Shown here: positions 56,336-64,000 of the stretch, in pieces
Position numbering within the stretch: the stretch's first letter is position 1
Layout of the letters: the number at the start of each line of letters is the position of its first letter
Source of the DNA: Kaistella montana
GTDB lineage: Bacteria > Bacteroidota > Bacteroidia > Flavobacteriales > Weeksellaceae
Assembly (NCBI RefSeq): GCF_024436175.1
Contig: NZ_JANFQP010000001.1
Span: 1,240,001 to 1,304,000, forward strand
Direction of reading: 5' to 3'
DNA length: 64,000 nt
Notes under the pieces: model-generated
Told to the model about the DNA's origin: nothing
The model's input: the letters and a program-made list of their open reading frames with translations, nothing else
The model's database searches: none
Made by a program: the position numbers and the translations under genes

Positions 56336-56373
56336 AAACATCCAACAAAAAACTCAGTAATCTCCGCTTATTT

Positions 56374-56829
56374 CTATGGTTCAATCACTGTAGAATTTTT
56401 CACTTCTTTGATCATAAAAGAACTTTGAGTACTCGCAATATGCTGTAAATTCGTAAGTTTTCCTACCATAAATTCACGATATTCCTGAATGTCTCGAACA
56501 CAAATTTTGAGGATATAATCGTAGTCTCCAGATACGTGAAAACATTCTAAAACTTCCGGAAACTGTGTGATTTCTTTTTCAAATTGGGAAATGTACTCCT
56601 TTTTGTGCTGAATAAGTTTTACATGACACAACACCACGAAGCTTTTCAGTATTTTTTCGTTGTTGAGCAATGCAACATATCGCGCAATGATTTTCTGTTT
56701 CTCTAATTTTTTAATCCGTTCGAAAACCGCAGTAACCGATAAATCTAGTTCCAGAGCGAGCTGTTTGGTTGTTTTTTTCGCATCAGTTTGGAGCAGAATC
56801 AGCAATTTTTTATCTTTAGAATCCAACAT
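56374..56829 (-). CDS. Lrp/AsnC-family transcriptional regulator
   Basis: 151 residues. N-terminal winged HTH (LILLQTDAKKTTKQLALELDLSVTAVFERIKKLE, about 10-43) and C-terminal RAM ligand-binding domain (about 65-145; HVSGDYDYILKICV). It is divergent from the PLP trans-sulfuration gene (149-base gap, AT-rich), so it most likely controls that gene in response to an amino acid. Confidence 0.92.
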   Translation of the reverse strand: MLDSKDKKLLILLQTDAKKTTKQLALELDLSVTAVFERIKKLEKQKIIARYVALLNNEKILKSFVVLCHVKLIQHKKEYISQFEKEITQFPEVLECFHVSGDYDYILKICVRDIQEYREFMVGKLTNLQHIASTQSSFMIKEVKNSTVIEP

Positions 56830-56978
56830 TAATAGAATTATTTTCGGTGAGTCTTATTATTATTCATCAAATATAAATTTAAATTCTATGATTTACCATT
56901 AAAATAAATTTATTTTCTAAATTTCATCTTATTCATTGTTTTTAAATCAGATAATAAAGATTTTTAAACAAAAAAATC

Positions 56979-58181
56979 ATGGAAAAATTTAATGCAGCAA
57001 ACAATATTCAGGATTTGCAATATTTCGGAGAATTTGGAGGAGTAAACCCTTCGATTTCCGACAGTTCCACCTACACTTTTCTCTCAGCGAAAACCATGTT
57101 CGACACCTTCGAAGGCAATACCGAAGGTTGCTATCTTTATTCGAGACATTCCTCACCAAGCAACCTTTATCTTGGTCAAGCTTTAGCACAAATGGAAGGA
57201 ACGGAAAGCGCAAACGTAACCGCATCGGGAATGGGTGCGATTACCTCTACCCTGCTTCAGCTTTGTAAAAGCGGCGACCATATCATTTCGAGCCGTACGA
57301 TCTATGGCGGAACTTATGCATTTATGAAAAACTTTCTGCCGGGCTTTCAAATAAACACTTCTTTTGTAGACATCACGGATTTAGATAAAGTTGAAAGCGC
57401 CATTACCAAAAATACAAAAGTGCTATTCTGCGAAACCGTAAGCAATCCGCTTCTGGAAATTGCCGACCTTCAAGCGTTGGCAAAATTGGCAAAAAAATAC
57501 CAACTGAAACTCGTAGTTGACAATACCTTTTCGCCGCTCTCAATAGCTCCTATTCAGCTTGGCGCCGATATCGTCATCCATAGTTTAACTAAATTTATCA
57601 ACGGAAGCAGCGATGCAGTTGCCGGTGTAGTTTGCGCCACTTCTTCATTCATCAATGATTTGAAAGATGTAAATTCCGGAGCGTGTATGTTATTAGGACC
57701 GACTTTAGACAGTTTGCGAGCATCCAGTATTCTGAAAAATCTTCGAACACTACACATTCGAATTAAAAAACATAGTGAAAATGCTCAATATTTGGCAGAA
57801 AGATTCGAGAAAGACGGCTTAATTGTGAAATATCCAGGTCTAGAAAGTCATAAACAACACGAACTTTTCAAAAAAATGATGAATGAAGAGTATGGTTTCG
57901 GTGGTTTGCTCACTTTAGACGTAAAAACAGTAGAAAAAGCCAACGAATTAATGGAATTGATGCAACAGGAAAATCTGGGCTACCTCGCAGTAAGTCTTGG
58001 GTTTTATAAAACGTTGTTCTCCGCCTCTGGAAGCTCTACCTCCTCAGAAATCCCCGAAGCAGAGCAAAAAGAAATGGGACTTTCACCAGGTTTGATTAGA
58101 ATGTCAGTTGGTTTAGATCATGACATTCAGAGAACCTATGAAAAAATGAAAAAATGCATGCAGCAAATAGGCATTTTGTAA
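56979..58181 (+). CDS. PLP-dependent trans-sulfuration enzyme (methionine gamma-lyase/cystathionine gamma-synthase group)
   Basis: 400 residues, Cys/Met-metabolism fold. The PLP-binding Lys is in VIHSLTKFINGSSD near residue 206; YSRHSSPSN near 53 and FCETVSNPLLE near 148 are family motifs. The position that is Cys116 in classical methionine gamma-lyases (YGCTF) is Gly here (YGGTY), so strict gamma-lyase activity is uncertain. Divergent from an Lrp regulator, as amino-acid catabolic genes often are. Function: cleavage or synthesis at the gamma-carbon of a sulfur amino acid. Confidence 0.85.
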   Translation: MEKFNAANNIQDLQYFGEFGGVNPSISDSSTYTFLSAKTMFDTFEGNTEGCYLYSRHSSPSNLYLGQALAQMEGTESANVTASGMGAITSTLLQLCKSGDHIISSRTIYGGTYAFMKNFLPGFQINTSFVDITDLDKVESAITKNTKVLFCETVSNPLLEIADLQALAKLAKKYQLKLVVDNTFSPLSIAPIQLGADIVIHSLTKFINGSSDAVAGVVCATSSFINDLKDVNSGACMLLGPTLDSLRASSILKNLRTLHIRIKKHSENAQYLAERFEKDGLIVKYPGLESHKQHELFKKMMNEEYGFGGLLTLDVKTVEKANELMELMQQENLGYLAVSLGFYKTLFSASGSSTSSEIPEAEQKEMGLSPGLIRMSVGLDHDIQRTYEKMKKCMQQIGIL

Positions 58182-58196
58182 TTGAGTTTTCTAAAA

Positions 58197-58228
58197 AAAT
58201 CCGCCTCACAACTGAGGCGGATTTTTTA
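58197..58228. terminator. Bidirectional terminator
   Basis: AAATCCGCCTC / GAGGCGGATTT with a six-base loop and flanking A/T runs, between convergent genes. Confidence 0.85.
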
Positions 58229-58232
58229 TTAT

Positions 58233-58733
58233 TTAATCAAATGAATTCGGATGCAATTCTTTGATTTCATCAACTGTATCAAGGACTTTATTTTTCAAAT
58301 AATGCTGATATTTTTGCAATTTTATGGCGATTGTTTCATCAGCGGTTCCAATAATTTTTGCAGCTAAAATTCCAGCATTTGCAGCTCCGTTCAAGGCAAC
58401 TGTAGCCACAGGAATCCCCGATGGCATCTGCAAAATTGATAAAACAGAATCCCAACCATCAATAGAATTTGACGACAAAATTGGCACTCCAATTACCGGC
58501 AAAGTGGTACAACTCGCAACCATTCCGGGCAAATGCGCCGCTCCTCCTGCTCCAGCAATAATTACTTTCAAACCACGATCTTTGGCAGATTTTGCATATT
58601 CGAACATTCTCTCGGGCGTTCTGTGAGCCGAAACCACCGTTAATTCATAAGGAATTTCAAGAGATTTCAAAAAATCTGCTGCTTGTTGCATCACCGGCAA
58701 ATCGCTTTTGCTGCCCATTATAATTCCTACCAT
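58233..58733 (-). CDS. purE: N5-carboxyaminoimidazole ribonucleotide mutase
   Basis: 166 residues, class I Pur[11 protein letters not shown] at 6-15, [10 protein letters not shown] near 40 and [11 protein letters not shown] near 67 are the active-site motifs. Works after PurK, which is here encoded 1.4 kb away on the same strand; an MFS transporter gene in opposite orientation separates them. Own -7 box TATCTTTG at 58758-58765. Confidence 0.96.
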   Translation of the reverse strand: MVGIIMGSKSDLPVMQQAADFLKSLEIPYELTVVSAHRTPERMFEYAKSAKDRGLKVIIAGAGGAAHLPGMVASCTTLPVIGVPILSSNSIDGWDSVLSILQMPSGIPVATVALNGAANAGILAAKIIGTADETIAIKLQKYQHYLKNKVLDTVDEIKELHPNSFD

Positions 58734-58757
58734 TTTTCTCGATTTTTATTGGAATTC

Positions 58758-58765
58758 CAAAGATA
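58758..58765 (-). promoter_or_regulatory. -7 promoter box of purE
   Basis: TATCTTTG on the minus strand, 24 bases upstream of the purE ATG. Confidence 0.6.
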
Positions 58766-58853
58766 AAGATTTAATCCGAAAAAATTAACATAAGAATGCT
58801 CTAAAACTTACGCTGAGAACTTATTCTAGAAGCTTTCCAACCGCAAATTTTTC

Positions 58854-58861
58854 TATTTTTG
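58854..58861 (+). promoter_or_regulatory. -7 promoter box of the MFS gene
   Basis: TATTTTTG, matching TAnnTTTG, 28 bases before the MFS ATG, divergent from the purE promoter. Confidence 0.5.
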
Positions 58862-58889
58862 TAGTGGATTTTTTCAAACCATTTCGTTC

Positions 58890-60116
58890 ATGTTCACCAA
58901 AATCATTAAAACTTATCAAGCGGCATTCAGCGGTTTAAGCAAAGAAAGTTGGATTCTTTCTTTCGTCATGCTCATCAACAGAATGGGCACGATGGCTGCG
59001 GTTTTTATGAGCGTTTATGTTACCAGAATTTTAGGAAAAAGCTTGGCCGATGCCGGTTTAGTAATTACGTTATTTGGTGTAGGAGCGGTTTTCGGAGCTT
59101 TATCCGGCGGATTTTTCATTAAAAAAATCGGTTTTCGGGCAGTACAAATTTTGACGAGCATCATCAGTGGCGCGTTGTTCATTTTCTTTGCTAAAATCTC
59201 CGATTTCCAATTGTTGTGTTTAGTTTCGATACTCATCGGGTTTTTCAGCGAAGCTTTTCGTCCGGCAAATTTCACGGCGATTGCCTATTATTCTAAACCA
59301 GAAATGATGACCAAATCCTATTCACTGAACCGTTTTGCGGTGAATTTAGGAATGGGATTAGGAACTGCTGTTGGCGGAATTTTAGCGTCTATCGATTATC
59401 ATTTGCTATTTTATGTGGAAGGTTCCACGTATATTTTGGTCGGAATTTTAATTATGATTCTTCTCCCAAAAATCTCGAAAACAATTAAAAAGAAAGAGAA
59501 AAACAAAGAAATCAAGTCAAAATCGCCTTGGAAAGACACTTTGTATCTGAAATTTCTTTTCCTAATTCTCATTTATATTTCGAGTTTTCTAGTGGTTTTC
59601 AAATTGGTTCCCGTTTATTGGAAAGACATTCAGCATATCGACGAATCTTTAATTGGAAGTATTTTGGGCCTTAACGGAATCATTATTGCGATTTTTGAGA
59701 TGGTTTTGGTGCAACATCTTCAAACCAGAAACAAAGACATTAAGTACATTTATGTCGGCATTTTCATTGCTGCGATTAGTTTTGCATTAATCCTTTTTCC
59801 CGTTTTTTCGGTTTTGATTTCAGCTATTCTTGCCATTATTTTCCTTACGATCAGTGAAATGTTGGCTTTACCTTTCATCAATGCTTTTGTGGTGAACCGT
59901 GCCGGTGAAGAATCGCGCGCGAGCTACGCTTCGGCTTATACTTTCGTGTGGTCGCTTTCCGGAATTATTGCTCCTGCAGGTGGCGCTTATATTGCCGATC
60001 TTTTCAGCTATAATGCTTTGTGGATCGTATTAATTCTGCTTTGTTTGATTTCAGCTTTAGGTATAAAAACCCTTTCCAAAAAAGAAAAATCCTCATTTAA
60101 AAATGAGGAAATTTAG
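58890..60116 (+). CDS. Major facilitator superfamily transporter
   Basis: 408 residues, about 11-12 hydrophobic helices in two bundles separated by a charged loop (KISKTIKKKEKNKEIKSKSPWKD, about 193-215). MNRMG / GKSLADAGLVITLFGVGAVFGALSGGFFIKKIG is the MFS motif A region. It resembles the multidrug/DHA1 group; substrate unknown. It ends one base before purK on the other strand; its stop region carries a hairpin. Confidence 0.9.
   Translation: MFTKIIKTYQAAFSGLSKESWILSFVMLINRMGTMAAVFMSVYVTRILGKSLADAGLVITLFGVGAVFGALSGGFFIKKIGFRAVQILTSIISGALFIFFAKISDFQLLCLVSILIGFFSEAFRPANFTAIAYYSKPEMMTKSYSLNRFAVNLGMGLGTAVGGILASIDYHLLFYVEGSTYILVGILIMILLPKISKTIKKKEKNKEIKSKSPWKDTLYLKFLFLILIYISSFLVVFKLVPVYWKDIQHIDESLIGSILGLNGIIIAIFEMVLVQHLQTRNKDIKYIYVGIFIAAISFALILFPVFSVLISAILAIIFLTISEMLALPFINAFVVNRAGEESRASYASAYTFVWSLSGIIAPAGGAYIADLFSYNALWIVLILLCLISALGIKTLSKKEKSSFKNEEI
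60087..60110. terminator. Bidirectional hairpin overlapping the end of the MFS gene
   Basis: TCCTCATTT / AAATGAGGA with a two-base loop, flanked by A and T runs. It lies inside the last codons of the MFS gene and past the purK stop. Confidence 0.65.
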
Positions 60117-61223
60117 TTATGCAATCACTCTTACCAAGGATTTGATGTGAGTGAGTTTTTCTAAAAGTTCTTCTCTAGAATTGGCCAAAACATTGATGTG
60201 ACCCATTTTTCGGCCGGGTTTTGTTTCGTTTTTTCCGTAAAGATGAATGTAAGTTTGTGGCAATTTCAACACTTCATCTAAGCCTTCATATTGCACTTTT
60301 CCGGTGAAATTTTCCTCCCCAACCAAATTAAGCATTCCCGAAAAACCAAAATTCGTAGTATCAGCTAAAGGTAAATTTTTCACCACTCGATAAAACTGTT
60401 CAAACTGAGAATTTGCGTTTCCTTCCTGACTTTGATGGCCGGAATTATGCAGTCTCGGTGCGGTTTCATTCACCCAAACTTTTCCATTTTTATCTAAAAA
60501 AAGTTCGATGGCAAACAATCCGGGTGAAGCAATTGCTTTCGTAAATCGGTTTGCAATTTCGATAATTTGAGCTTCAACTTCAGCAGAAATCGCAGCGGGA
60601 CAAATGTTGAAATCCAAAAGATTGAGTTTCGGATCGGCCACCATTTCGGTCACCGGAAAAGTTTGGCTTTCCCCCGATTCGTTGATTCCGATGATCACCG
60701 ACAATTCTTTATCAATGTCCACCAAATGCTCCAAAACCGACGGAACATCCCACATTTTTGCCAAATCTTCTTCTGTTTTAATGATTTGCACGCCTTTTCC
60801 ATCGTAACCGCCAGTATTCATTTTTTGAACAAACGGAAGCGGAAAATTTCTTTCCGAAGCATTTTGAATCACCTGAAATTCCGGACTTGGAATTTCATTT
60901 TCGAGATAAAACGATTTCTGAAGTATTTTTTGTTGAATAATTTTGATACTTTCAGAATTCGGAACCACTTTGACACCTTGTTTTTCAAGAGTTTGCAAAG
61001 CTTCCACATTAACATGTTCAATTTCGATGGTTACAACATCTTTGTCTTTTCCGAAAGCCAAAACCTTATCAAAATCATTAAAATCTCCTTTTGTAAAATG
61101 TGAAATTGTAGCACAAGAACATTCAGGATTTGGATCCAAAACATAGAATTCATCGTCGTATTTCAACGCTTCCTGAATAAACATTCGGCCCAATTGACCG
61201 CCTCCTAAAATTCCGATTTTCAT
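60117..61223 (-). CDS. purK: 5-(carboxyamino)imidazole ribonucleotide synthase
   Basis: 368 residues, ATP-grasp. GILGGGQLGRMFIQEA at 3-18, the ATP-grasp lid YDGKGVQII near 149, and NETAPRLHNSGHQSQEG near 255 are the family motifs. Converts AIR, bicarbonate and ATP to N5-CAIR, the substrate of PurE. It follows the VOC gene by 41 bases on the same strand, so it likely shares the menaquinone/VOC transcript, while purE is separate. Confidence 0.96.
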   Translation of the reverse strand: MKIGILGGGQLGRMFIQEALKYDDEFYVLDPNPECSCATISHFTKGDFNDFDKVLAFGKDKDVVTIEIEHVNVEALQTLEKQGVKVVPNSESIKIIQQKILQKSFYLENEIPSPEFQVIQNASERNFPLPFVQKMNTGGYDGKGVQIIKTEEDLAKMWDVPSVLEHLVDIDKELSVIIGINESGESQTFPVTEMVADPKLNLLDFNICPAAISAEVEAQIIEIANRFTKAIASPGLFAIELFLDKNGKVWVNETAPRLHNSGHQSQEGNANSQFEQFYRVVKNLPLADTTNFGFSGMLNLVGEENFTGKVQYEGLDEVLKLPQTYIHLYGKNETKPGRKMGHINVLANSREELLEKLTHIKSLVRVIA

Positions 61224-61264
61224 TTTTATAGATTCAATTTTATTTAAAAATAATTTATTTCGAT

Positions 61265-61645
61265 TTAATTCATTTCATAAAATTCCAGCGGCAAATCGTC
61301 GGGATCTTGGGTAAAAAAGAATTTTTTATCGGTAAATTCATCCACCCGAATTTCCTCGCAAATCAATCCTTTTGAAACCAATTCGTCTCGTTTTTCTTCT
61401 ACATTTCCAACTGCGAAAGCCAAATGTCTCAAACCGCAACTTTCCGGCCGCGAAGGTCTTTTTGGCGGATTTGGGAAAGAAAACAATTCAATAACGTATT
61501 GATTTTCAATTCCAAGATCTAGTTTATATGAATCCCGCTCGGAACGATAAACTTCTCGTAAAATTTGAAGTCCTAAAATTTCAGTGTAGAATTTTTTGGA
61601 AATTTCGTAATTCGAACAAATAATCGCGATGTGATGAATGTGCAT
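61265..61645 (-). CDS. VOC-family protein (glyoxalase/YaeR-like)
   Basis: 126 residues, two beta-alpha-beta-beta-beta modules. Metal ligands are consistent with H5 (MHIHHIAI), E47-type position and H74 (GLRHLAFAVG) plus E in LPLEFYE. It resembles the GloA2/SMU1112c type; activity unverified. Four bases after the isochorismate synthase gene. Confidence 0.88.
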   Translation of the reverse strand: MHIHHIAIICSNYEISKKFYTEILGLQILREVYRSERDSYKLDLGIENQYVIELFSFPNPPKRPSRPESCGLRHLAFAVGNVEEKRDELVSKGLICEEIRVDEFTDKKFFFTQDPDDLPLEFYEMN

Positions 61646-61649
61646 TTTT

Positions 61650-62624
61650 TTACTTTTTTATTTCCAAATTTTTCAAAATTGCTTGCGATTTTAGTTCGGT
61701 TTCGCGCCACTCTTTTTCAGGCGAACTATCCGCAGTAATTCCACCGCCAACATAGATTAAAGCAGCGTTTTTGAAAAATTCTGCACAACGTAAATTCACA
61801 AAATATTCAATATTTTCTAAAGTTTCAACTTGGATATAACCAGCGTACAATTTTCGCGGATGTGACTCAAAATTTCCAATTGCATCTTGGCACAAATCCT
61901 TCGGAATTCCGCACACAGCCGGCGTTGGATGAAGTTCTGCGATGAGATTTTCCAATTCGACTTTTTCAATTTTAGCTTTAAAATCGGTTCTTAAATGCTT
62001 GATATTTCCGGAAATATGATCGTAAGTTTCCGATTCTTCAACTTCTGATGCGAAGTTTTTAAGAATATTTTTAATAAAAAGGGTGACCGGTTTTTGCTCT
62101 TCCAACTCTTTTGAAGTCCAAGATTCTTCGACACGAAGCGTTCCGGCGAGACTCATGGTTTCAAATTCGGAAGTTTTTTTGTTGAATTTTCCGAGAACTT
62201 CCGAAAAAGCGCCGATCCAACATTGCTCATCTTTAATGAAAAAATAAACGAATGCGTTTGGATAAGATTTGCATAAATTCAGAAAAGTTTGTTTCAAATC
62301 AACCGAAAAATGATCAAAACTCACTAGTTTTCTTCTGGAAATTACCAGTTTAGAAAGCTGATTTTCTTTAATAAAATCAATTATATTTTCGAGTTTTTGC
62401 TGATATTCAGTTTGATTCTCTTCCTGAAAATCAATTAATTCGCCTGATAAATTTGAATTAAAAAAATTCAAATTTTGAAAATCAGCCAACGAAATTTCCT
62501 TTATATCTCCATCAAAATCAATTCTTTCCGATTGATCAAAAGAATGAAAAGAAACATTTTGTGACGCAGAATTTTGCTCAGTAGTCCACAAAGTTTCGGA
62601 GAAAGGAAATCTAAAAAAAACCAT
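61650..62624 (-). CDS. menF: Isochorismate synthase (chorismate-binding enzyme)
   Basis: 324 residues, shorter than E. coli MenF (431) but holding the complete chorismate-binding core: KLVISRRKLVSF near 90, GAFSEVLGKF, LAGTLRVEE near 178, HPTPAVCGIP near 233, GYIQVE and IYVGGGITADSSPEKEW at the end. First step from chorismate to menaquinone or to salicylate/siderophore. The MenI-like thioesterase directly upstream (two-base gap) favours menaquinone, the quinone of flavobacteria. Confidence 0.88.
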   Translation of the reverse strand: MVFFRFPFSETLWTTEQNSASQNVSFHSFDQSERIDFDGDIKEISLADFQNLNFFNSNLSGELIDFQEENQTEYQQKLENIIDFIKENQLSKLVISRRKLVSFDHFSVDLKQTFLNLCKSYPNAFVYFFIKDEQCWIGAFSEVLGKFNKKTSEFETMSLAGTLRVEESWTSKELEEQKPVTLFIKNILKNFASEVEESETYDHISGNIKHLRTDFKAKIEKVELENLIAELHPTPAVCGIPKDLCQDAIGNFESHPRKLYAGYIQVETLENIEYFVNLRCAEFFKNAALIYVGGGITADSSPEKEWRETELKSQAILKNLEIKK

Positions 62625-62626
62625 AT

Positions 62627-63055
62627 CTACTGCGGTCTTGGGATGATATTGTTGGTCATGGTGGTATGATTAATCAACACCCCTTTTTCGTCGCGAATTT
62701 CGATTTCAGAAACTTGCATTGTATTTCCTTTTCTGATGAATCGCGCTGTTCCAGTTACGGTTCCTTCTTTTTTACTTCTCAAATGATTCGAATTGATGTT
62801 GGTTCCCACAGGAACTACTTTTTCGGTATCGACGTGTAAAACTGAAAGGCAAGATCCCAAAGTTTCGGCCAAAACGCAACTCGCACCGCCATGTAAAATT
62901 CCGAAAGGTTGATGAACTTTTGGCGTAACCGGCATCGTCGCAGTGAGGGTTTCATCGGTAACATCGGTGAAAATAATCCCCAAAGTTTTCCCTAAATTTT
63001 CGCCACCCCAGTTATTTAATCGATGTAATATTTCGTTTTTTTTGCTGTCTTCCAT
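62627..63055 (-). CDS. Hotdog thioesterase, likely 1,4-dihydroxy-2-naphthoyl-CoA hydrolase
   Basis: 142 residues, PaaI/YdiI type. QPFGILHGGASCVLAETLGS around 49-68 matches YdiI (MenI) of E. coli closely, with catalytic Glu64 and the H55-G-G loop; NSNHLRSKKEG is also shared. Removes CoA from DHNA-CoA in menaquinone synthesis in that family. It directly precedes the isochorismate synthase gene, which supports that role; broad acyl-CoA thioesterase activity is the alternative. Confidence 0.85.
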   Translation of the reverse strand: MEDSKKNEILHRLNNWGGENLGKTLGIIFTDVTDETLTATMPVTPKVHQPFGILHGGASCVLAETLGSCLSVLHVDTEKVVPVGTNINSNHLRSKKEGTVTGTARFIRKGNTMQVSEIEIRDEKGVLINHTTMTNNIIPRPQ

Positions 63056-63070
63056 ATTTAATTTTTCAAA

Positions 63071-63637
63071 TTAATAGATTTTCGGATTCCATTTTTCAGG
63101 ATATTTCGGCGTGATATTTTTGTAATAATCTTCCATTTCCTGCATGATGTCTTCAAAAGTTCGGGTTTCCAAATCTTCTACAGAAATTTTGTAGCCAAGA
63201 TGAATTTCTTTGTGCTTGAAATCGCCTGCAGCAACCACAATTGGAACTTTCGCAGCAATCGCCATGTGATAAAAACCTTTGCGCCATTTCGGCACCCAAC
63301 TTCTAGTTCCTTCCGGAGTAATCACAAGGCTGAAATCTTCTTTTTTGAACTCATTTGCAACGAAATTCACCAAATCATTTTTCTGTGAACGATCGATTCC
63401 AATTCCGCCCAAAGCTTTTACAATAAAGCCATACCAAGCTTTAGTATGTGCATCTTTGATGATGATTTTCAATGGTTTGTCGAGTGCCCAATAAGCCAAA
63501 TTTCCCAAAAGATATTCGGCGTTGGAAGTATGCGGAGCCACTACGAGAATACAGCGGTTGAGATTATCGACATCGCCTTCCAGAACGATTTTCCAGCCGA
63601 TGAGTTTCAGGATCAGTTTTCCGAGGAATTTTTTCAT
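63071..63637 (-). CDS. 1-acylglycerol-3-phosphate acyltransferase-like protein with HxxxxE
   Basis: 188 residues from the ATG complement 63635-63637 (MKKFLGKL); a TTG six codons upstream is unlikely. PlsC fold: motif I reads APHTSNAEYLLG, that is HTSNAE, where the catalytic pair is normally HxxxxD; motif III reads VITPEGTRSW. The Glu for Asp change may be a subgroup trait or change activity. It likely acylates a lysophospholipid or another lipid at the inner membrane. It heads the transcript with the MenI-like, menF, VOC and purK genes. Confidence 0.85.
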   Translation of the reverse strand: MKKFLGKLILKLIGWKIVLEGDVDNLNRCILVVAPHTSNAEYLLGNLAYWALDKPLKIIIKDAHTKAWYGFIVKALGGIGIDRSQKNDLVNFVANEFKKEDFSLVITPEGTRSWVPKWRKGFYHMAIAAKVPIVVAAGDFKHKEIHLGYKISVEDLETRTFEDIMQEMEDYYKNITPKYPEKWNPKIY

Positions 63638-63659
63638 TTTGTAGTATTTAAACAAAAAA

Positions 63660-63684
63660 GTATAACCAGATGTATTGGTTATAC
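63660..63684. promoter_or_regulatory. Palindrome just downstream of the acyltransferase promoter
   Basis: GTATAACC / GGTTATAC with a nine-base loop. On the minus strand the -7 box TATATTTG (63690-63697) stands directly upstream and a T run follows, so it may be an operator, a 5' stem-loop or a terminator for a transcript from upstream. Confidence 0.55.
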
Positions 63685-63714
63685 TTTACAAATATATTGA
63701 ATTAATATTCTTAA

Positions 63715-63777
63715 CTAAAATAAACTGCTGACGAAATCGATGATTTTGATTGCGATTTCAATAACGAACTGTACCAT
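63715..63777 (-). CDS. Possible 20-residue amphipathic peptide
   Basis: The frame MVQFVIEIAIKIIDFVSSLF ends with TAG. It is strongly hydrophobic with E7, K11 and D14 spaced to lie on one helix face, like a short membrane-active or modulin-type peptide. A promoter-like pair (TTTG, 21 bases, TAATTTCG) lies upstream at about 63815-63850. Short length makes chance possible; no homologue is known to me. Confidence 0.4.
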   Translation of the reverse strand: MVQFVIEIAIKIIDFVSSLF

Positions 63778-63919
63778 GATTTGCTGTTGTTTAAATGTTA
63801 ATAGTGATTGATGAAAATTAACTGCACGAAATTAAGATTTATTTTAATAAAATCACAAATATCGATGTTAAATTTTATTAAATTTACTAATTAGAGGAAC
63901 AAGCGAAAAGCAGATTTTT

Positions 63920-63955
63920 TTGTGATAAAAGCCTCCGCTTTTGCTTATCCACTCT
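63920..63955 (-). terminator. Likely terminator after the gene at the window end
   Basis: On the minus strand AAAAGC-GGAG-GCTTTT hairpin, with a T run about ten bases further, right after the stop codon at 63958. Confidence 0.5.
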
Positions 63956-63957
63956 CA

Positions 63958-64000
63958 TTATTTGGTTTTAATGGAAATTTCTTTTTTTCCGTCTTTGATG
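63958..64000 (-). CDS. 3' end of a gene running out of the window
   Basis: Frame ending IKDGKKEISIKTK and TAA, followed on the same strand by a hairpin. Only 13 residues are visible, so the product cannot be named. Confidence 0.45.
   Translation of the reverse strand, partial: IKDGKKEISIKTK

Overview
The window looks like the chromosome of a flavobacterium of the Weeksellaceae (Chryseobacterium/Kaistella-like). The evidence is: AT-rich DNA; -7 promoter boxes of the Bacteroidota type TAnnTTTG in front of many genes; few Shine-Dalgarno sequences; family-level marker proteins (DUF4290 next to murA, DUF6952 after a peroxiredoxin/thioredoxin pair, YaiO-type barrel, TonB receptor plus PepSY protein); and menaquinone genes. 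The genus is inferred from protein character only. No phage, insertion sequence, plasmid or CRISPR array was seen.

Layout. 1-1.1 kb: lpxH (cut by the window edge) and queD. 1.2-5.8 kb: glyoxylate shunt aceB-aceA with a divergent ScfR/RamB-like regulator; a perfect palindrome lies between them. 5.9-11.7 kb: comF-like gene, upp, der, DUF4290-murA, a DCC-family protein and a haem-binding protein. The MurA carries Asp instead of Cys in its catalytic loop. 11.9-14.8 kb: peroxiredoxin-thioredoxin-DUF6952 operon, a lipoprotein, a GNAT acetyltransferase and a DUF421 protein. 14.9-18.8 kb: uvrA and a YceI-family lipoprotein. 18.8-21.5 kb is gene-poor and repeat-rich, with one uncharacterised 249-residue protein and a very small protein.

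21.5-31.6 kb holds the most unusual locus. A cytoplasmic hybrid histidine kinase with an HPt domain, a single-domain response regulator, a membrane-anchored HEAT-repeat protein and a 1139-residue fusion of a processive GT2 glycosyltransferase with an LTA-synthase/sulfatase-like domain form a tight operon. It converges on a YaiO-type outer-membrane protein. I infer a regulated pathway for making, modifying and exporting a surface polysaccharide.

31.6-36.5 kb: iron-uptake locus (TonB-dependent receptor, PepSY membrane protein) with inverted repeats around the receptor promoter and a decayed small gene, then a zinc-ribbon protein. 36.7-40.4 kb: tRNA-Ala(GGC), methyltransferase, a 54-residue membrane protein, hisS, an HRDC protein and a short SSB. 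40.7-48.7 kb: an oxidoreductase, then a seven-gene signalling operon (receiver-kinase, CHASE3/GAF hybrid kinase with three receivers, response regulator, CheR, CheB, response regulator) without any chemoreceptor, CheA or CheW in view.

48.7-64 kb is mainly housekeeping: rlmF, a zinc-finger/FAD monooxygenase, a J-domain-KTSC protein, tyrS, a desaturase, two esterases, Lrp regulator with a divergent PLP trans-sulfuration enzyme, purE, an MFS transporter, purK, a VOC protein, isochorismate synthase, a MenI-like thioesterase, a PlsC-like acyltransferase, a possible 20-residue amphipathic peptide, and the 3' end of one further gene.
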